Notes: generated from the letters alone by a model not told the origin. A stretch of DNA of 31,980 bases from DTU080 sp050945315 (GCA_050945315.1 JBMNSS010000013.1:1-31980), one strand, 5' to 3'. Counted from the first letter of the stretch, positions 16,631-24,589 are shown. Numbers and translations are program-made.

Positions 16631-17311
16631 GTGGAGGAGAACGTAACGACTCGTATGCCCCTGATTGGTGATGACGCTCCGGCTTTTAAGGCGAACTCAA
16701 CGCAAGGCGAGATCAACTTCCCGGAAGATTACAAGGGAAAATGGGTCATTCTCTTTAGCCATCCCGCTGACTTTACCCCGGTTTGTACGACGGAATTCAT
16801 GACGTTTGCCACCATGCAAGACGAGTTCAAAGAACTCAATGTAGAGTTGATCGGACTTTCCGTAGACGGCCTATACTCGCATATCGCATGGCTGCGCACC
16901 ATCAACGAGAAAATCGAGTGGAAGGGCATGAAGAACGTCGAGGTCACCTTCCCGCTTATCGACGACCTCAAGATGGAAGTGGCTAATAAGTACGGGATGA
17001 TTCAGCCCAACGCCTCAACCACCCAAGCGGTGCGAGCGGTCTTTGTCATCGACGACAAAGGCAAGATACGTTGCATACTCTACTATCCGTCGTCCACCGG
17101 TCGCAATTTCGACGAGATCAAGCGGATCATTCTCGCCCTGCAAAAAGCCGATGCCGAGGGCATAGCCACTCCCGCAGACTGGAGACCCGGCGACGACGTC
17201 ATTATTCCTCCCCCCGGCTCCTGCGGGACCGCTCAAGAGCGTGTCGAGCAGCAAGACGATGACTACTACTGCCTCGATTGGTTCTTGTGCTTCAAGAGAG
17301 AGAAGAAATAG
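16631..17311 (+). CDS. Peroxiredoxin, Prx6/archaeal-type
   Basis: Thiol peroxidase that reduces H2O2 and organic hydroperoxides in the cytosol. It has 226 residues, starting with GTG after GGAGGAGGT. The peroxidatic Cys52 sits in PADFTPVCTTEF. The long C-terminal extension has Cys198 (PPGSCGT) and a CLDWFLC pair (Cys214, Cys220), the layout of the archaeal thioredoxin peroxidases rather than of typical AhpC. In that group the C-terminal cysteines resolve the sulfenic acid. ISVD-like GLSVDGLYSHIAWLRTI and FPLIDDLKMEVANKYGM are further family markers. It is a single gene with its own terminator, convergent with the feo genes. TTATGATTATCA at 16500-16511 resembles a PerR box only weakly. Confidence 0.92.
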   Translation: MEENVTTRMPLIGDDAPAFKANSTQGEINFPEDYKGKWVILFSHPADFTPVCTTEFMTFATMQDEFKELNVELIGLSVDGLYSHIAWLRTINEKIEWKGMKNVEVTFPLIDDLKMEVANKYGMIQPNASTTQAVRAVFVIDDKGKIRCILYYPSSTGRNFDEIKRIILALQKADAEGIATPADWRPGDDVIIPPPGSCGTAQERVEQQDDDYYCLDWFLCFKREKK

Positions 17312-17340
17312 AGGTCGAGACTGAGACCTGCATGTGAGTC

Positions 17341-17378
17341 AGGTGACGCGCGCTGCTCAGGTGCGCGTCACCTTTTTT
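17341..17378. terminator. Bidirectional terminator between peroxiredoxin and feoB
   Basis: AGGTGACGCGC at 17341-17351 and GCGCGTCACCT at 17363-17373 form a perfect 11-bp stem, followed by six Ts on the + strand. Convergent genes flank it. The GGTGACGCGCGC arm recurs in the hairpin at 31882-31914. Confidence 0.9.
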
Positions 17379-17435
17379 GGCAGGAATCTCGACCACACGC
17401 TCTGCGCTCGAAAGCTAATCGTAGCCGTCCTTTTG

Positions 17436-18215
17436 TCATCTTCCGGTCACAGCCAGTATCCCGTCTAAAAGAGCGTCCTTGGGCATGTCGCGTTCCGTGA
17501 GATACTCCTGCAGAGCCTCCAAGACACTCTGATCCTTCTCCAGAAGACGAAGGGCAAGCCATCGGCTGTTGACATGTCCGGCCAACATCGGATCCATCAT
17601 GCGCATCACATCGCCAACCGCTTGTTCCACGGGTTCACCGTATGTTACCTGCCGCGGTCGAAGCTTAAGAACGCCGTCCGCCACACGGCGCACGGCCCTC
17701 ATGAGTTCCGTAACTCCGATCCCATTGCGAGCACTGGTGGCCACTACGGGTACCCCCAGACTCTCCTGCAAAGCGGCGGTGTCCACCGCCACCCCTTTGC
17801 GTTGGGCCTCGTCGATCAGATTGACGCAGACGACTATCCGGTCAGTGATCTCCATGACCTGCAACACCAGAGTAAGGTTGCGTTCAAGAGCCGTTGCGTC
17901 AGCCATCACGATAGTGGCATCCGGCTTGCCAAAACAGATGAAATCCCGGGCCACGCGCTCCTCGGCCGTGGCGGCAAGCAACGTATATGTGCCCGGCAGA
18001 TCAATGATTCTGAACGCTCCAAAGGGGCTGAGGCACACGCCCTCCGTACGCAATACCGTCTTACCGGGCCAGTTGCCTGTATGCTGCCGCATTCCCGTCA
18101 AACGATTAAAAAGGGTCGTCTTCCCCGTATTCGGATTCCCGGCTAAAGCCACCACCGGATGGCAACTCCCCCCCAAAGCCCGCCGGCGAAACCTCAGTCG
18201 CCACCGAGTGGACAT
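17436..18215 (-). CDS. feoB: FeoB-type GTPase, G domain only (no membrane part)
   Basis: Resembles the cytosolic NTPase domain of the ferrous iron transporter FeoB, but ends after 259 residues where complete FeoB proteins run to 600-800. G motifs are present: GNPNTGKTT (G1), TGNWPGKTV (switch I), DLPGTYTL (G3), NLID (G4) and TSAR (G5). About 80 residues follow that would be the helical GDI region. There is no hydrophobic segment and no second open frame for the membrane part before the terminator 60 bases downstream. It starts right after feoA: GAGGAG, then TAA, GTG, ATG; I use the ATG. Either this is a split system whose permease half lies elsewhere, a regulator, or a 3'-truncated relic. Confidence 0.85.
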   Translation of the reverse strand: MSTRWRLRFRRRALGGSCHPVVALAGNPNTGKTTLFNRLTGMRQHTGNWPGKTVLRTEGVCLSPFGAFRIIDLPGTYTLLAATAEERVARDFICFGKPDATIVMADATALERNLTLVLQVMEITDRIVVCVNLIDEAQRKGVAVDTAALQESLGVPVVATSARNGIGVTELMRAVRRVADGVLKLRPRQVTYGEPVEQAVGDVMRMMDPMLAGHVNSRWLALRLLEKDQSVLEALQEYLTERDMPKDALLDGILAVTGR

Positions 18216-18218
18216 CAC

Positions 18219-18467
18219 TTACTCCTCCCCCACGCTTTTGACTCGCACGGTCCGTGCATCCGTCCGTCTAAGAGCCATAGCGGTTCCTCGGAACATGTAC
18301 AAGACCGGATCACCCAAGGGGCTTTGCCTGATCACTTGGATGCGGGTGCCGGGAACCAGACCCAGATCAAGCAGACGCCAGCGCGTCTCGATGTCAGCCT
18401 CAATTCCGCAGACCAATGCCTCTTCACCGACGGCCAAGGAGGCCAGGGTCCGATGCCGGGTCATCAT
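18219..18467 (-). CDS. feoA: FeoA family protein
   Basis: Small SH3-like cytosolic protein that assists FeoB in ferrous iron uptake, 82 residues, the typical size. Family features are SLAVGEEALV near the start, RRLLDLG-type RWRLLDLGLVPGTRIQVIRQSPLGDPV, and MALRRTDARTVRV at the end. ATGATG follows GGGGTGA. It is directly coupled to the truncated feoB: the feoA stop and the feoB start are adjacent. No Fur or DtxR box is recognisable upstream. Confidence 0.92.
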   Translation of the reverse strand: MMTRHRTLASLAVGEEALVCGIEADIETRWRLLDLGLVPGTRIQVIRQSPLGDPVLYMFRGTAMALRRTDARTVRVKSVGEE

Positions 18468-19091
18468 TTCTCACCCCGCCTTTGCTCGTTCGCTGGCCTT
18501 AGCATATGGTTCACACGGCTTCTTGGTGCAGATACGGATCTACACGCAGGAGGATTGAGATTTCGCGTCGCTGTTATGTCGCCCTGTGAGGTGTTCGACG
18601 GGGCCGAACGTCGTTTCTGGATAACGCACTCCCACGGGTCGCCATGATGTACAACGAGCGGCGGTAGCCGGGATGGAGTGTCTATGAAGACATGGGTCGG
18701 ACAGCCGGGCAGGGACTCCACCCGCGATGTCGACAAGTGGGTTATTTGTGCATCAAGGCCCATCATCCACTTCACGACCTCTCAAGAGGCAGGAACCCGA
18801 TCACCAATCGGTAAATGTGATTGGGTCATTCGCCAACGGCATCGCTGTGAACCGGAATCCAGAGGGGAAACCGGAGCTATCGCGACTTTGTCTTCTTTCG
18901 TCTCAAGATGTCTTTGTATGCATAGGTACACACGTGAGGCGCCCTCAGGAATAACCTCCCCTCCCCCACCGGATAGATGCTCAACACCTCCCGGATGAAG
19001 TCCATAGCCTCGACAGACAGAGACTCCTGAAACGTTGGCGAAATGAATGCGACTGTCGTCTTTTGGCACGCCGTTGGTCAGAACGTATAGC
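18468..19091. other. Gene-poor stretch, probably decayed
   Basis: About 620 bases without an intact gene. On the - strand from about 19070 to 18893 one frame lacks a start but reads like protein and contains FQESLSVEAMDFIREVLSIY and, further on, a run ending KDILRRKKTKSR before a TAG. An overlapping frame begins VPKDDSRIHFANVSG. This looks like the frameshifted 3' part of a gene that once followed the sialidase-fold gene; I do not recognise the family. Confidence 0.35.
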
Positions 19092-20330
19092 TTAGGTCGC
19101 CGGCACCGTCAAGTCCGATAGCCATCCGGCCGTAACGCGCTTTCCCAACAGGAAGAACTTCCGGTCCGGGTGCCAAAGAACATCGTTGCCGTTTCGGTTC
19201 GTCATGCTGGTATATACACCGATGTCGATGCGCGGTCTGGGCCCAATGGCAACACCGTCGTTATCCATGAACTGTTTTGAGGAACTAAACCAGAGTGGTT
19301 GCTCCGCATTGGGGCGGTATTCGCCCAAAGCAATATACGCAGGGCGCCTGTTGATCTTCGATTCCTCGGGACGTGTGCCATCCAACCTGTCGTGATGCAA
19401 CAGGATGTATCGCCCGTCTGACAATCGGTAGACGGGACAACAACAAAGGGGCTGTAAGATCGGTAACCCATGGTCCTTTCGAAGTAATGGGCGAGGATTG
19501 CACCACGTCATCCCGTCATCGTCGGAGATGCTGTACCACACCATCCCGGTCATTGTACGCATGGTACAGAACAGTCTTTTGTCAGGTAGCCGCACAAGGC
19601 TGGGTTCCTGAGCAACACTGAGCAAAGGATCAGTGTAATGCCCCACACGTAACGCCTGATCTCCCCAAGCAGAAAAAGAGACCCGTATGTCCCGGGGCTC
19701 GGGGTTTTCGTCTATGTTTTCAAAGCGCATGAACTCAACCACCGATTCGGCACTCCGGGATGTTCGCACAGCCGGACTGACCCAGCGTGTGAAACCGACA
19801 AACCAGCGGTTGTCCAGATCACGCATCGGCCTCTGCCAGACGATCCAGTTCGCAGGATACGCCGGGTCCGGATGATCAAAGGGGCTTTTGGGCATGGGAA
19901 CGGTCTGACCCTTGCTCCACGTACGCCCATAGTCATCGCTGTAGACTGCATCCATGGTACCCGTGATTTGGTGATGATAGTCCACGATACCCTGGAATTG
20001 GTTGTAGACAACATAGATGCGGCCCGTGGAGGAGATGAGCGGAAACCCCCAGCTGGCCTGTAATCCTTCCCCTACACGGGGTGCACCGGCTATCAGCATC
20101 GGCTCTTGCCATGTATGACCCTCGTCGCTGGAACGCGAAAACACGATATGATGGTCGCCGGCCCCTTCATAGCTGCTTTGTGTCCACACGGCCATAAGCG
20201 ATCCGTCCGGTCCGTCGAAAACCAAGAAATGCTCATTACCCGTGTCAGTCGGGCTGCCGGTCCCCTTTGGAACATAGACCACGAAGTCCGGTTTGCTTCT
20301 CCGCAATTCAACCTGAAAGTCCATAGTCAT
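19092..20330 (-). CDS. Sialidase-fold (BNR/Asp-box) glycosidase-like protein
   Basis: Six-bladed beta-propeller protein of the sialidase superfamily. It has 412 residues from the ATG after GAGGGGGGT; the frame is open 13 codons further upstream without a better site. Asp boxes are SRSSDEGHTW (about 65-74), YSDDYGRTW (130-138) and SISDDDGMTW (267-276). Between them QEPSLVRLPDKRLFCTMRT carries the Glu and Arg positions usual in the family. There is no signal peptide, so it should act in the cytoplasm. Related proteins are called exo-alpha-sialidase, but sialic acid specificity cannot be assumed; the Arg triad would need structural alignment. Decayed DNA flanks it on both sides. Confidence 0.8.
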   Translation of the reverse strand: MTMDFQVELRRSKPDFVVYVPKGTGSPTDTGNEHFLVFDGPDGSLMAVWTQSSYEGAGDHHIVFSRSSDEGHTWQEPMLIAGAPRVGEGLQASWGFPLISSTGRIYVVYNQFQGIVDYHHQITGTMDAVYSDDYGRTWSKGQTVPMPKSPFDHPDPAYPANWIVWQRPMRDLDNRWFVGFTRWVSPAVRTSRSAESVVEFMRFENIDENPEPRDIRVSFSAWGDQALRVGHYTDPLLSVAQEPSLVRLPDKRLFCTMRTMTGMVWYSISDDDGMTWCNPRPLLRKDHGLPILQPLCCCPVYRLSDGRYILLHHDRLDGTRPEESKINRRPAYIALGEYRPNAEQPLWFSSSKQFMDNDGVAIGPRPRIDIGVYTSMTNRNGNDVLWHPDRKFFLLGKRVTAGWLSDLTVPAT

Positions 20331-20475
20331 ACGATGACCCCCCTCATTACTGCATTCAAGCCTCTGCACATAACTGTCTGTTCTCCCACTCCATGGCTTC
20401 AGCCACGGATAGACCTAACCTCTGCGCGCGTGTCAACGGTGTTCTCAGATCGATCCACTGGACATCGATCATAGG

Positions 20476-20670
20476 ACCGGCGCGTTTTTTCTCTCGGCGA
20501 CGGCAACTCTCACCGCGGATGCCGATCACATGGCTGTGGTGGAGCAGCCGGTCCAGGATGGCTGCGGCAACGACGACATCGCCAAGCACCCATCCCCGCT
20601 CAGCGAACGTCTTACTGGGGGCCAGGATCACCGAACCTCGCTCATAGAGAGCCGAGATGAGGGCAGACCG
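20476..20670 (-). pseudogene. Remnant of an IS21-family IstB ATPase
   Basis: About 65 codons match the C-terminal end of IstB, the AAA+ helper of IS21 transposition: YERGSVILAPSKTFAERGW, then VLGDVVVAAAILDRLLHHSH and VIGIRGESCRRREKKRAG. The N-terminal part with the Walker motifs is missing, and no IstA is present. The open frame runs on for some 35 codons past the IstB end, to 20356, in unrelated sequence. It marks an old IS21 insertion at the 5' side of the sialidase-fold gene. Confidence 0.8.
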
Positions 20671-21365
20671 CGCCGCTGCCATTCGGTCGCCGGGAGCCTG
20701 CAAAATCGTATAGTCGCTATGCACGGTGTTTCGGATAGGCCACTTCCGAGAGTCGCCGACATGGGACCCAGTTCTACACCATATAACCGAGACCGTCAAA
20801 GATTCGCCTCTGACATCGAAAACCCAGCCGAAGCGAGTCTGTTGAAAGATGATCCATGAATGATATGCAAATCGGCATCACCGGACATCCGGGTGCAGGG
20901 CCTGTGCCGCGCTTGCGACCGAGCATCGCAAGAGACGGAGCTTCATAGAACATTGGGCCATCGGATTATGATTAGGTTCTCACCCCGCCGCAGATGCTCT
21001 CTCGTTCAGCTACTGATCACGCTCTCACCATCAACGGGCAATCCCATGCCGGTGATGCCAACTCCGACATTTCGACATCTTCTACGTCCCGAAGGGCACA
21101 CGTGCCCCAAAACGGATGATACTGTCGGCAGGGAGAGTCACGCGTAGTCAAGAACACCTTCTCCGGGGTTCTCCCCTGAAGGTCCCGCTTTACAGGGCCG
21201 GTATATCTCCACGCTGCCGGGTTGTATGAACCTATCCCGAATGAGTTTTGGCCATCTTTGGTGCCACATGGCCGCACATCGATGTTTCCGATGAACCGAT
21301 GCGGAAGATGAGATTCCGGTGCCGCCCGCGGGATGACCCAAGCGCAGACCGGTCGAGCACTTGAC
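20671..21365. other. Gene-poor stretch upstream of the IscB element
   Basis: About 700 bases without a recognisable gene. A - strand open frame of 121 codons (21382-21017) contains segments such as FIGNIDVRPCGTKDGQNSFG and QGRTPEKVFLTTRDSP that read like protein. It has no ribosome binding site or known motif, and the omega RNA region begins next to its 5' end. It may be a decayed gene cut by the mobile element. Confidence 0.35.
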
Positions 21366-21410
21366 TTGAAATTACTCCTCAACCCTCCATGGTTTGCGGG
21401 GAAATTTCAA
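21366..21410 (+). repeat. Inverted repeat at the presumed left boundary of the IscB element
   Basis: TTGAAATT at 21366-21373 and AATTTCAA at 21403-21410 are perfect 8-base inverted repeats 29 bases apart, at the position where the element's left end and the omega RNA guide should lie. It could be the left-end palindrome of an IS200/IS605-like element or part of the RNA's first stem. Confidence 0.4.
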
Positions 21411-21630
21411 AGGCGGCGAAGGCTGCCACGCTCAACCAGACTCAGGCTCGCAAGAGCCTACGTTACCTGCGAATATATAGGCACCGTAGGATGCTTCCCC
21501 AGTCCTACGCTCTGCGGCTCATGGTTAAACAGGACGGATCAAGGCAACGGACAGTGCTGTGAGTGTATAAAACCGCAGGATAACATTGTCGAGGGGACCT
21601 TTACCGCATAGCTGCGTTGCGGCGTTGCGA
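21405..21630 (+). ncRNA. Omega RNA (HEARO RNA) of the IscB nuclease
   Basis: The intergenic DNA directly before iscB shows the layout of IscB guide RNAs. AGGCTC-GCAA-GAGCCT at 21444-21459 is a 6-bp stem with a GNRA loop. CGTAGGA at 21485-21491 pairs with TCCTACG at 21503-21509 around a loop containing TTCCCCAG, and the TTCCCCAGTCC string matches what I recall of the scaffold of a studied IscB omega RNA. A GAGGGGACC segment near 21591 is placed like the pseudoknot strand of that RNA. GGCGGC-GAAG-GCTGCC at 21412-21427 may be the first stem. The guide, normally about 16 nt, would lie just 5' of the scaffold, near 21388-21410. Ends are estimates. Confidence 0.75.
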
Positions 21631-21651
21631 GTACCACGTAAGTTGGTGTTT

Positions 21652-22947
21652 ATGTTGAGGGTATTTGTGCCGAACAAAGATCTTCAACCCATGATGCCCT
21701 GCCACCTGGCACGGGCACGTAAGCTGCTCAAAAATGGTAGAGCAAGGGTGTACCGGCGATATCCTTTCACCATCGTGATCTTGGACCGAGAAGCGTTTGA
21801 GACGCAGGATGTAGAACTAAAACTCGACCCCGGCAGCAAGATAACGGGTATCGCCGTGGTGGGCAATTTCAACCGCGGGAGCGAGCTTCTGTGGGCAGCC
21901 AACCTTGAGCATCGAGGCCTTCAGGTCCGCGAAAGTCTACAGAGGCGGAGGGCATTGCGTCGTAGCCGTCGTTCACGCAAACTCCGCTATCGCCCGGCCC
22001 GTTTCCAGAATCGCAGACGTCCGGAAGGGTGGCTTCCACCTTCGCTCTTGTCACGAGTAGACAATGTGAAGGTGTGGGGCGAACGTTTGACTCGATACAC
22101 GCCTGTGGCAAGTGTCCATGTTGAAACGGTCCGTTTTGACACTCAAGAGATACAAAATCCGGAGATCAGTGGGGTTGAGTACCAGCAGGGTGAGCTTGCC
22201 GGATACGAGGTGCGTGAGTACCTACTCGAAAAGTTCAACCGAACCTGTGTCTACTGTGGATCAAGAAACGTACCCCTGGAGATTGAGCATCTTGTGCCCA
22301 GATCTCGGGGCGGAAGCGACCGGGTGAGCAATCTCGCCCTTGCTTGCACTCCGTGTAATCAGCGAAAAGGAAACCAAACAGCTGAAGAGTTCGGTTATCC
22401 GCATCTTATGGACGAGGCAAAGAAGCCGCTTCGAGACGCTGCTGCCATCAATGCGATTCGCTACCGTATTGGCGAAACCCTCAAAAGCTTTGGCCTTCCA
22501 ATTCACTTTTGGAGTGGTGGCAGGACCAAGATGAACCGCATCAAGCAGGGGTATCCCAAAGACCACTGGATTGACGCCGCATGCGTGGGTGAAAACGGAG
22601 ATGACGTGCAACTCAGTCCAATCGCATCGGTTCTCCACATCAAAGCAACAGGCAGAGGTTCACGTCAGATGTGCCTCATGGATCGCTACGGTTTTCCCCG
22701 CACCAAGGCCAAGCGGGTGAAGCGGATCCACGGTTTTCAAACCGGGGATATGGCACGCTTAAACCAACCCAAAGGAAAATACAAAGGTGTGTGGGAAGGC
22801 AAGGTTTCAGTGCGAGAGCGGGGCTATTTTGACATTTTGACGAGTTCAGGAGCAAGAATCACGGCGTCATGGAAAAATTTCATGCTTCTTCAACGCTTTG
22901 ATGGCTACGCGTACAGCCTTCGCCGCCTTTCGTCAAGTGTGCATTGA
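21652..22947 (+). CDS. iscB: IscB RNA-guided HNH/RuvC nuclease (OMEGA system)
   Basis: Transposon-encoded, RNA-guided DNA nuclease of the family ancestral to Cas9. The start is the ATG beginning MLRVFVPNKD; a GTG six bases earlier is possible. It has 431 residues, normal for IscB. In order: PLMP-type N-terminal domain with QPMMPCHLARARKLL (12-26); RuvC-I LDPGSKITGIAVV with Asp59; an Arg-rich bridge helix with RRRALRRSRRSRK (98-110); RuvC-II SVHVETVRFD with Glu158; an HNH domain with CVYC (199-202), EIEH (His213), SNL (Asn227) and CTPCNQRKGNQ (232-242); RuvC-III HWIDAACVG with His305 and Asp308; and the C-terminal domain with RVKRIHGFQTGD and LLQRFDGYAY. All catalytic residues are kept. No TnpA transposase adjoins it, so it would need one in trans to move. 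Confidence 0.93.
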   Translation: MLRVFVPNKDLQPMMPCHLARARKLLKNGRARVYRRYPFTIVILDREAFETQDVELKLDPGSKITGIAVVGNFNRGSELLWAANLEHRGLQVRESLQRRRALRRSRRSRKLRYRPARFQNRRRPEGWLPPSLLSRVDNVKVWGERLTRYTPVASVHVETVRFDTQEIQNPEISGVEYQQGELAGYEVREYLLEKFNRTCVYCGSRNVPLEIEHLVPRSRGGSDRVSNLALACTPCNQRKGNQTAEEFGYPHLMDEAKKPLRDAAAINAIRYRIGETLKSFGLPIHFWSGGRTKMNRIKQGYPKDHWIDAACVGENGDDVQLSPIASVLHIKATGRGSRQMCLMDRYGFPRTKAKRVKRIHGFQTGDMARLNQPKGKYKGVWEGKVSVRERGYFDILTSSGARITASWKNFMLLQRFDGYAYSLRRLSSSVH

Positions 22948-22953
22948 TTAAAA

Positions 22954-23037
22954 GCCGCCGACCATCCCGGAGCATTCGCTCCGATGACTTGCCTGACGGC
23001 ATCGGCGGGCTCATACCATCCTGGTATCCGATGGTAT
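22954..23037 (+). repeat. Right-end palindromes of the IscB element
   Basis: Directly after the iscB stop, CCGCCGA at 22955-22961 pairs with TCGGCGG at 23002-23008 and encloses CGGAGC-ATTC-GCTCCG at 22968-22983, a branched fold. ATACCATC at 23013-23020 then pairs with GATGGTAT at 23030-23037, while ATACCA can instead pair with TGGTAT at 23022-23027. Imperfect palindromes of this kind mark the ends of IS200/IS605-type elements. They may also terminate the iscB transcript. Confidence 0.5.
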
Positions 23038-23052
23038 TTGGCCGTGTCGATA

Positions 23053-23081
23053 TTGACAAACCGAGTCGTATGATGTGTACT
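23053..23081 (+). promoter_or_regulatory. Sigma-A-type promoter of the CofE-like gene
   Basis: A perfect -35 TTGACA at 23053-23058 is followed after 17 bases by TGTACT (4 of 6 matches to TATAAT) at 23076-23081. Transcription would start about 45 bases before the GTG of the downstream gene. Confidence 0.6.
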
Positions 23082-23134
23082 TTGTGAGTGGTGCCATCGT
23101 CTATGAGTCCGACAAGAAATGAGGATGTGTAAAG

Positions 23135-24313
23135 GTGACCAGGTTGCCCGATTATGTTGGAATATCTGCCTTAGGCATTAAGATAGGGGTCGTCGTGCCC
23201 GGAAGTGATATCGTGCACATGGTCTACGATGTTTTGGTAAAATGCGACGCCGATGGCCTTTTGCATAACGACGATACGGTTTGCATCACCGAATCCATTG
23301 TGGCCAGAGCTCAGAATAACCTCGTCACGACTGACGATATTGCCCTGGATACGCGCCGGAAGCTGAATCTCAAGCCAGACAGCAAATTGGGGATCTTGTT
23401 CCCTCTTCTGAGCCGCAATCGTTTCTCGTTGATACTCAAAGGGCTGGCAAGGGCCGTAAACTCAGGGGAAGTCGTAGTGCAGTTTGCCCATCCGACTGAT
23501 GAGGTAGGCAATCCGCTCTTGCCAAAACAGGCCGCCGAGGATTTGGGAAAAAGCGAGAAGGACGTCATTTCCTTGGCGGAGCTCGGCAACCACAGAACGC
23601 GCCATCCCATCACCGATGTGGATTATATTGAGCTGTATCAACAGATCATCGATGATCAGGGTGCTCGCCCATGTCTCTACATTTGCAATGACCCGCTGGA
23701 GTTGACCCGTCATCAGCCGGACGGCATTGTGGTAGCCAATGTCCATAAGCGGAATCAAATCAGGCAACAGATGCAAGCGGCCAATCAGAATTGCATCACG
23801 CTGCAGGATCTGTGCTCCACGGGTGAAACCGCTTGGTCTGAGTGGGGCCTGTTAGGCAGCAACTTATCATCGGAGGATGTGCTCAAACTGGCCCCCAGAG
23901 AGGCCGATAAGATCGCCAATGAACTGCAAGGCCTTGTGGCCGAAAAACTGGGCAAACACGTAGAGGTAGTCGTTTACGGTGACGGTGCCTACAGAGATCC
24001 GTCCACGGGCATCTATGAGCTGGCGGATCCGCAACCCGCCTTCGGTATCACCGCCGGCTTGCGCGATCGCTACCGATGCGGGTTGAAGTACAAGTACATC
24101 GTTGATGATCTGTGGCACAAAGGCAGCAGCATCGCCGATATCGAAGAGGCCTTGGAAGCTCGCAAGAAAGAGGCCCTGACTCCGGGGAGTGCCGAGACTG
24201 AAGGTACGACACCACGCCGAATGGAGGATCTGCTTGCCACTTTGGCTGACCTGGTCAGCGGTTCCGCAGATGCAGGCACGCCCGTGGTACTCATCAAAGG
24301 TTTCCTCAACTGA
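23135..24313 (+). CDS. CofE-like protein (coenzyme F420-0:L-glutamate ligase family)
   Basis: Resembles the F420-0:gamma-glutamyl ligase family, whose founding members add glutamate to coenzyme F420-0 with GTP. It has 392 residues, longer than archaeal CofE (about 250). It starts with GTG after a weak AAAGG; GAGGATG lies farther upstream. Family-like features are PGSDIVHMVYDVL (about 22-34), DDTVCITESIVARAQNNLV (46-64) and VVVYGDGAYRDPSTGIYEL (about 278-296), which could bind nucleotide and metal. The middle third (LYQQIIDDQGARPCLYICND and LELTRHQPDGIVVANVHKRN) is not part of classical CofE. No other F420 gene is in the window, so its real substrate is open. It is a single gene with its own promoter and terminator. 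Confidence 0.65.
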   Translation: MTRLPDYVGISALGIKIGVVVPGSDIVHMVYDVLVKCDADGLLHNDDTVCITESIVARAQNNLVTTDDIALDTRRKLNLKPDSKLGILFPLLSRNRFSLILKGLARAVNSGEVVVQFAHPTDEVGNPLLPKQAAEDLGKSEKDVISLAELGNHRTRHPITDVDYIELYQQIIDDQGARPCLYICNDPLELTRHQPDGIVVANVHKRNQIRQQMQAANQNCITLQDLCSTGETAWSEWGLLGSNLSSEDVLKLAPREADKIANELQGLVAEKLGKHVEVVVYGDGAYRDPSTGIYELADPQPAFGITAGLRDRYRCGLKYKYIVDDLWHKGSSIADIEEALEARKKEALTPGSAETEGTTPRRMEDLLATLADLVSGSADAGTPVVLIKGFLN

Positions 24314-24322
24314 TCGATATCA

Positions 24323-24360
24323 AAGGGGCTGTCCCGGTTGTAATCTCGGGGCAGCTCCTT
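24323..24360 (+). terminator. Terminator after the CofE-like gene
   Basis: AAGGGGCTGTCCCG at 24323-24336 pairs with CGGGGCAGCTCCTT at 24347-24360, a 14-bp stem with two G-T pairs, followed by CTCTT. It shares its GGGGCTGTCCC arm with the hairpins at 2321-2362 and 27787-27824. Confidence 0.8.
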
Positions 24361-24528
24361 CTCTTATCCGCTCAGACGTTGATCATCCCCAATTACTACC
24401 ACACCGGACTAAGGTTGGAATCCCAACACGCCGAGCCGGAACGACGTAAGCGTCAAATAGAACCCAACATCCGATCCCCGGTAGCTATGCATCGCCTTCG
24501 GCCATTACTATCGCTTGCACTCCGATCC

Positions 24529-24557
24529 TTGACCCCTTTTCTGAGTTCTGGTATACT
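24529..24557 (+). promoter_or_regulatory. Strong sigma-A promoter of the ABC-2 exporter operon
   Basis: TTGACC (24529-24534), a 17-base spacer and TATACT (24552-24557) are close to consensus. Transcription should begin near 24564. This shows that the in-frame TTG at 24557 cannot be the start codon of the ATPase gene. Confidence 0.8.
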
Positions 24558-24589
24558 TGTGCAAATATTCACCCGGGAAGGTCTTGGCC

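Noticed and set aside
17569..18558. Long + strand open frame (329 codons)
   Set aside because: It is antisense to feoA and feoB; its Ser/Thr/Arg-rich composition is typical of shadow frames.
21405..21630. CRISPR repeat or tracrRNA, because of the Cas9-like protein
   Set aside because: There are no direct repeats with spacers anywhere near, and the protein has IscB size and N-terminal domain, not those of Cas9.
24557..24589. Longer start of the ABC exporter ATPase at TTG 24557
   Set aside because: It overlaps the -10 element TATACT, so the transcript would begin after it.
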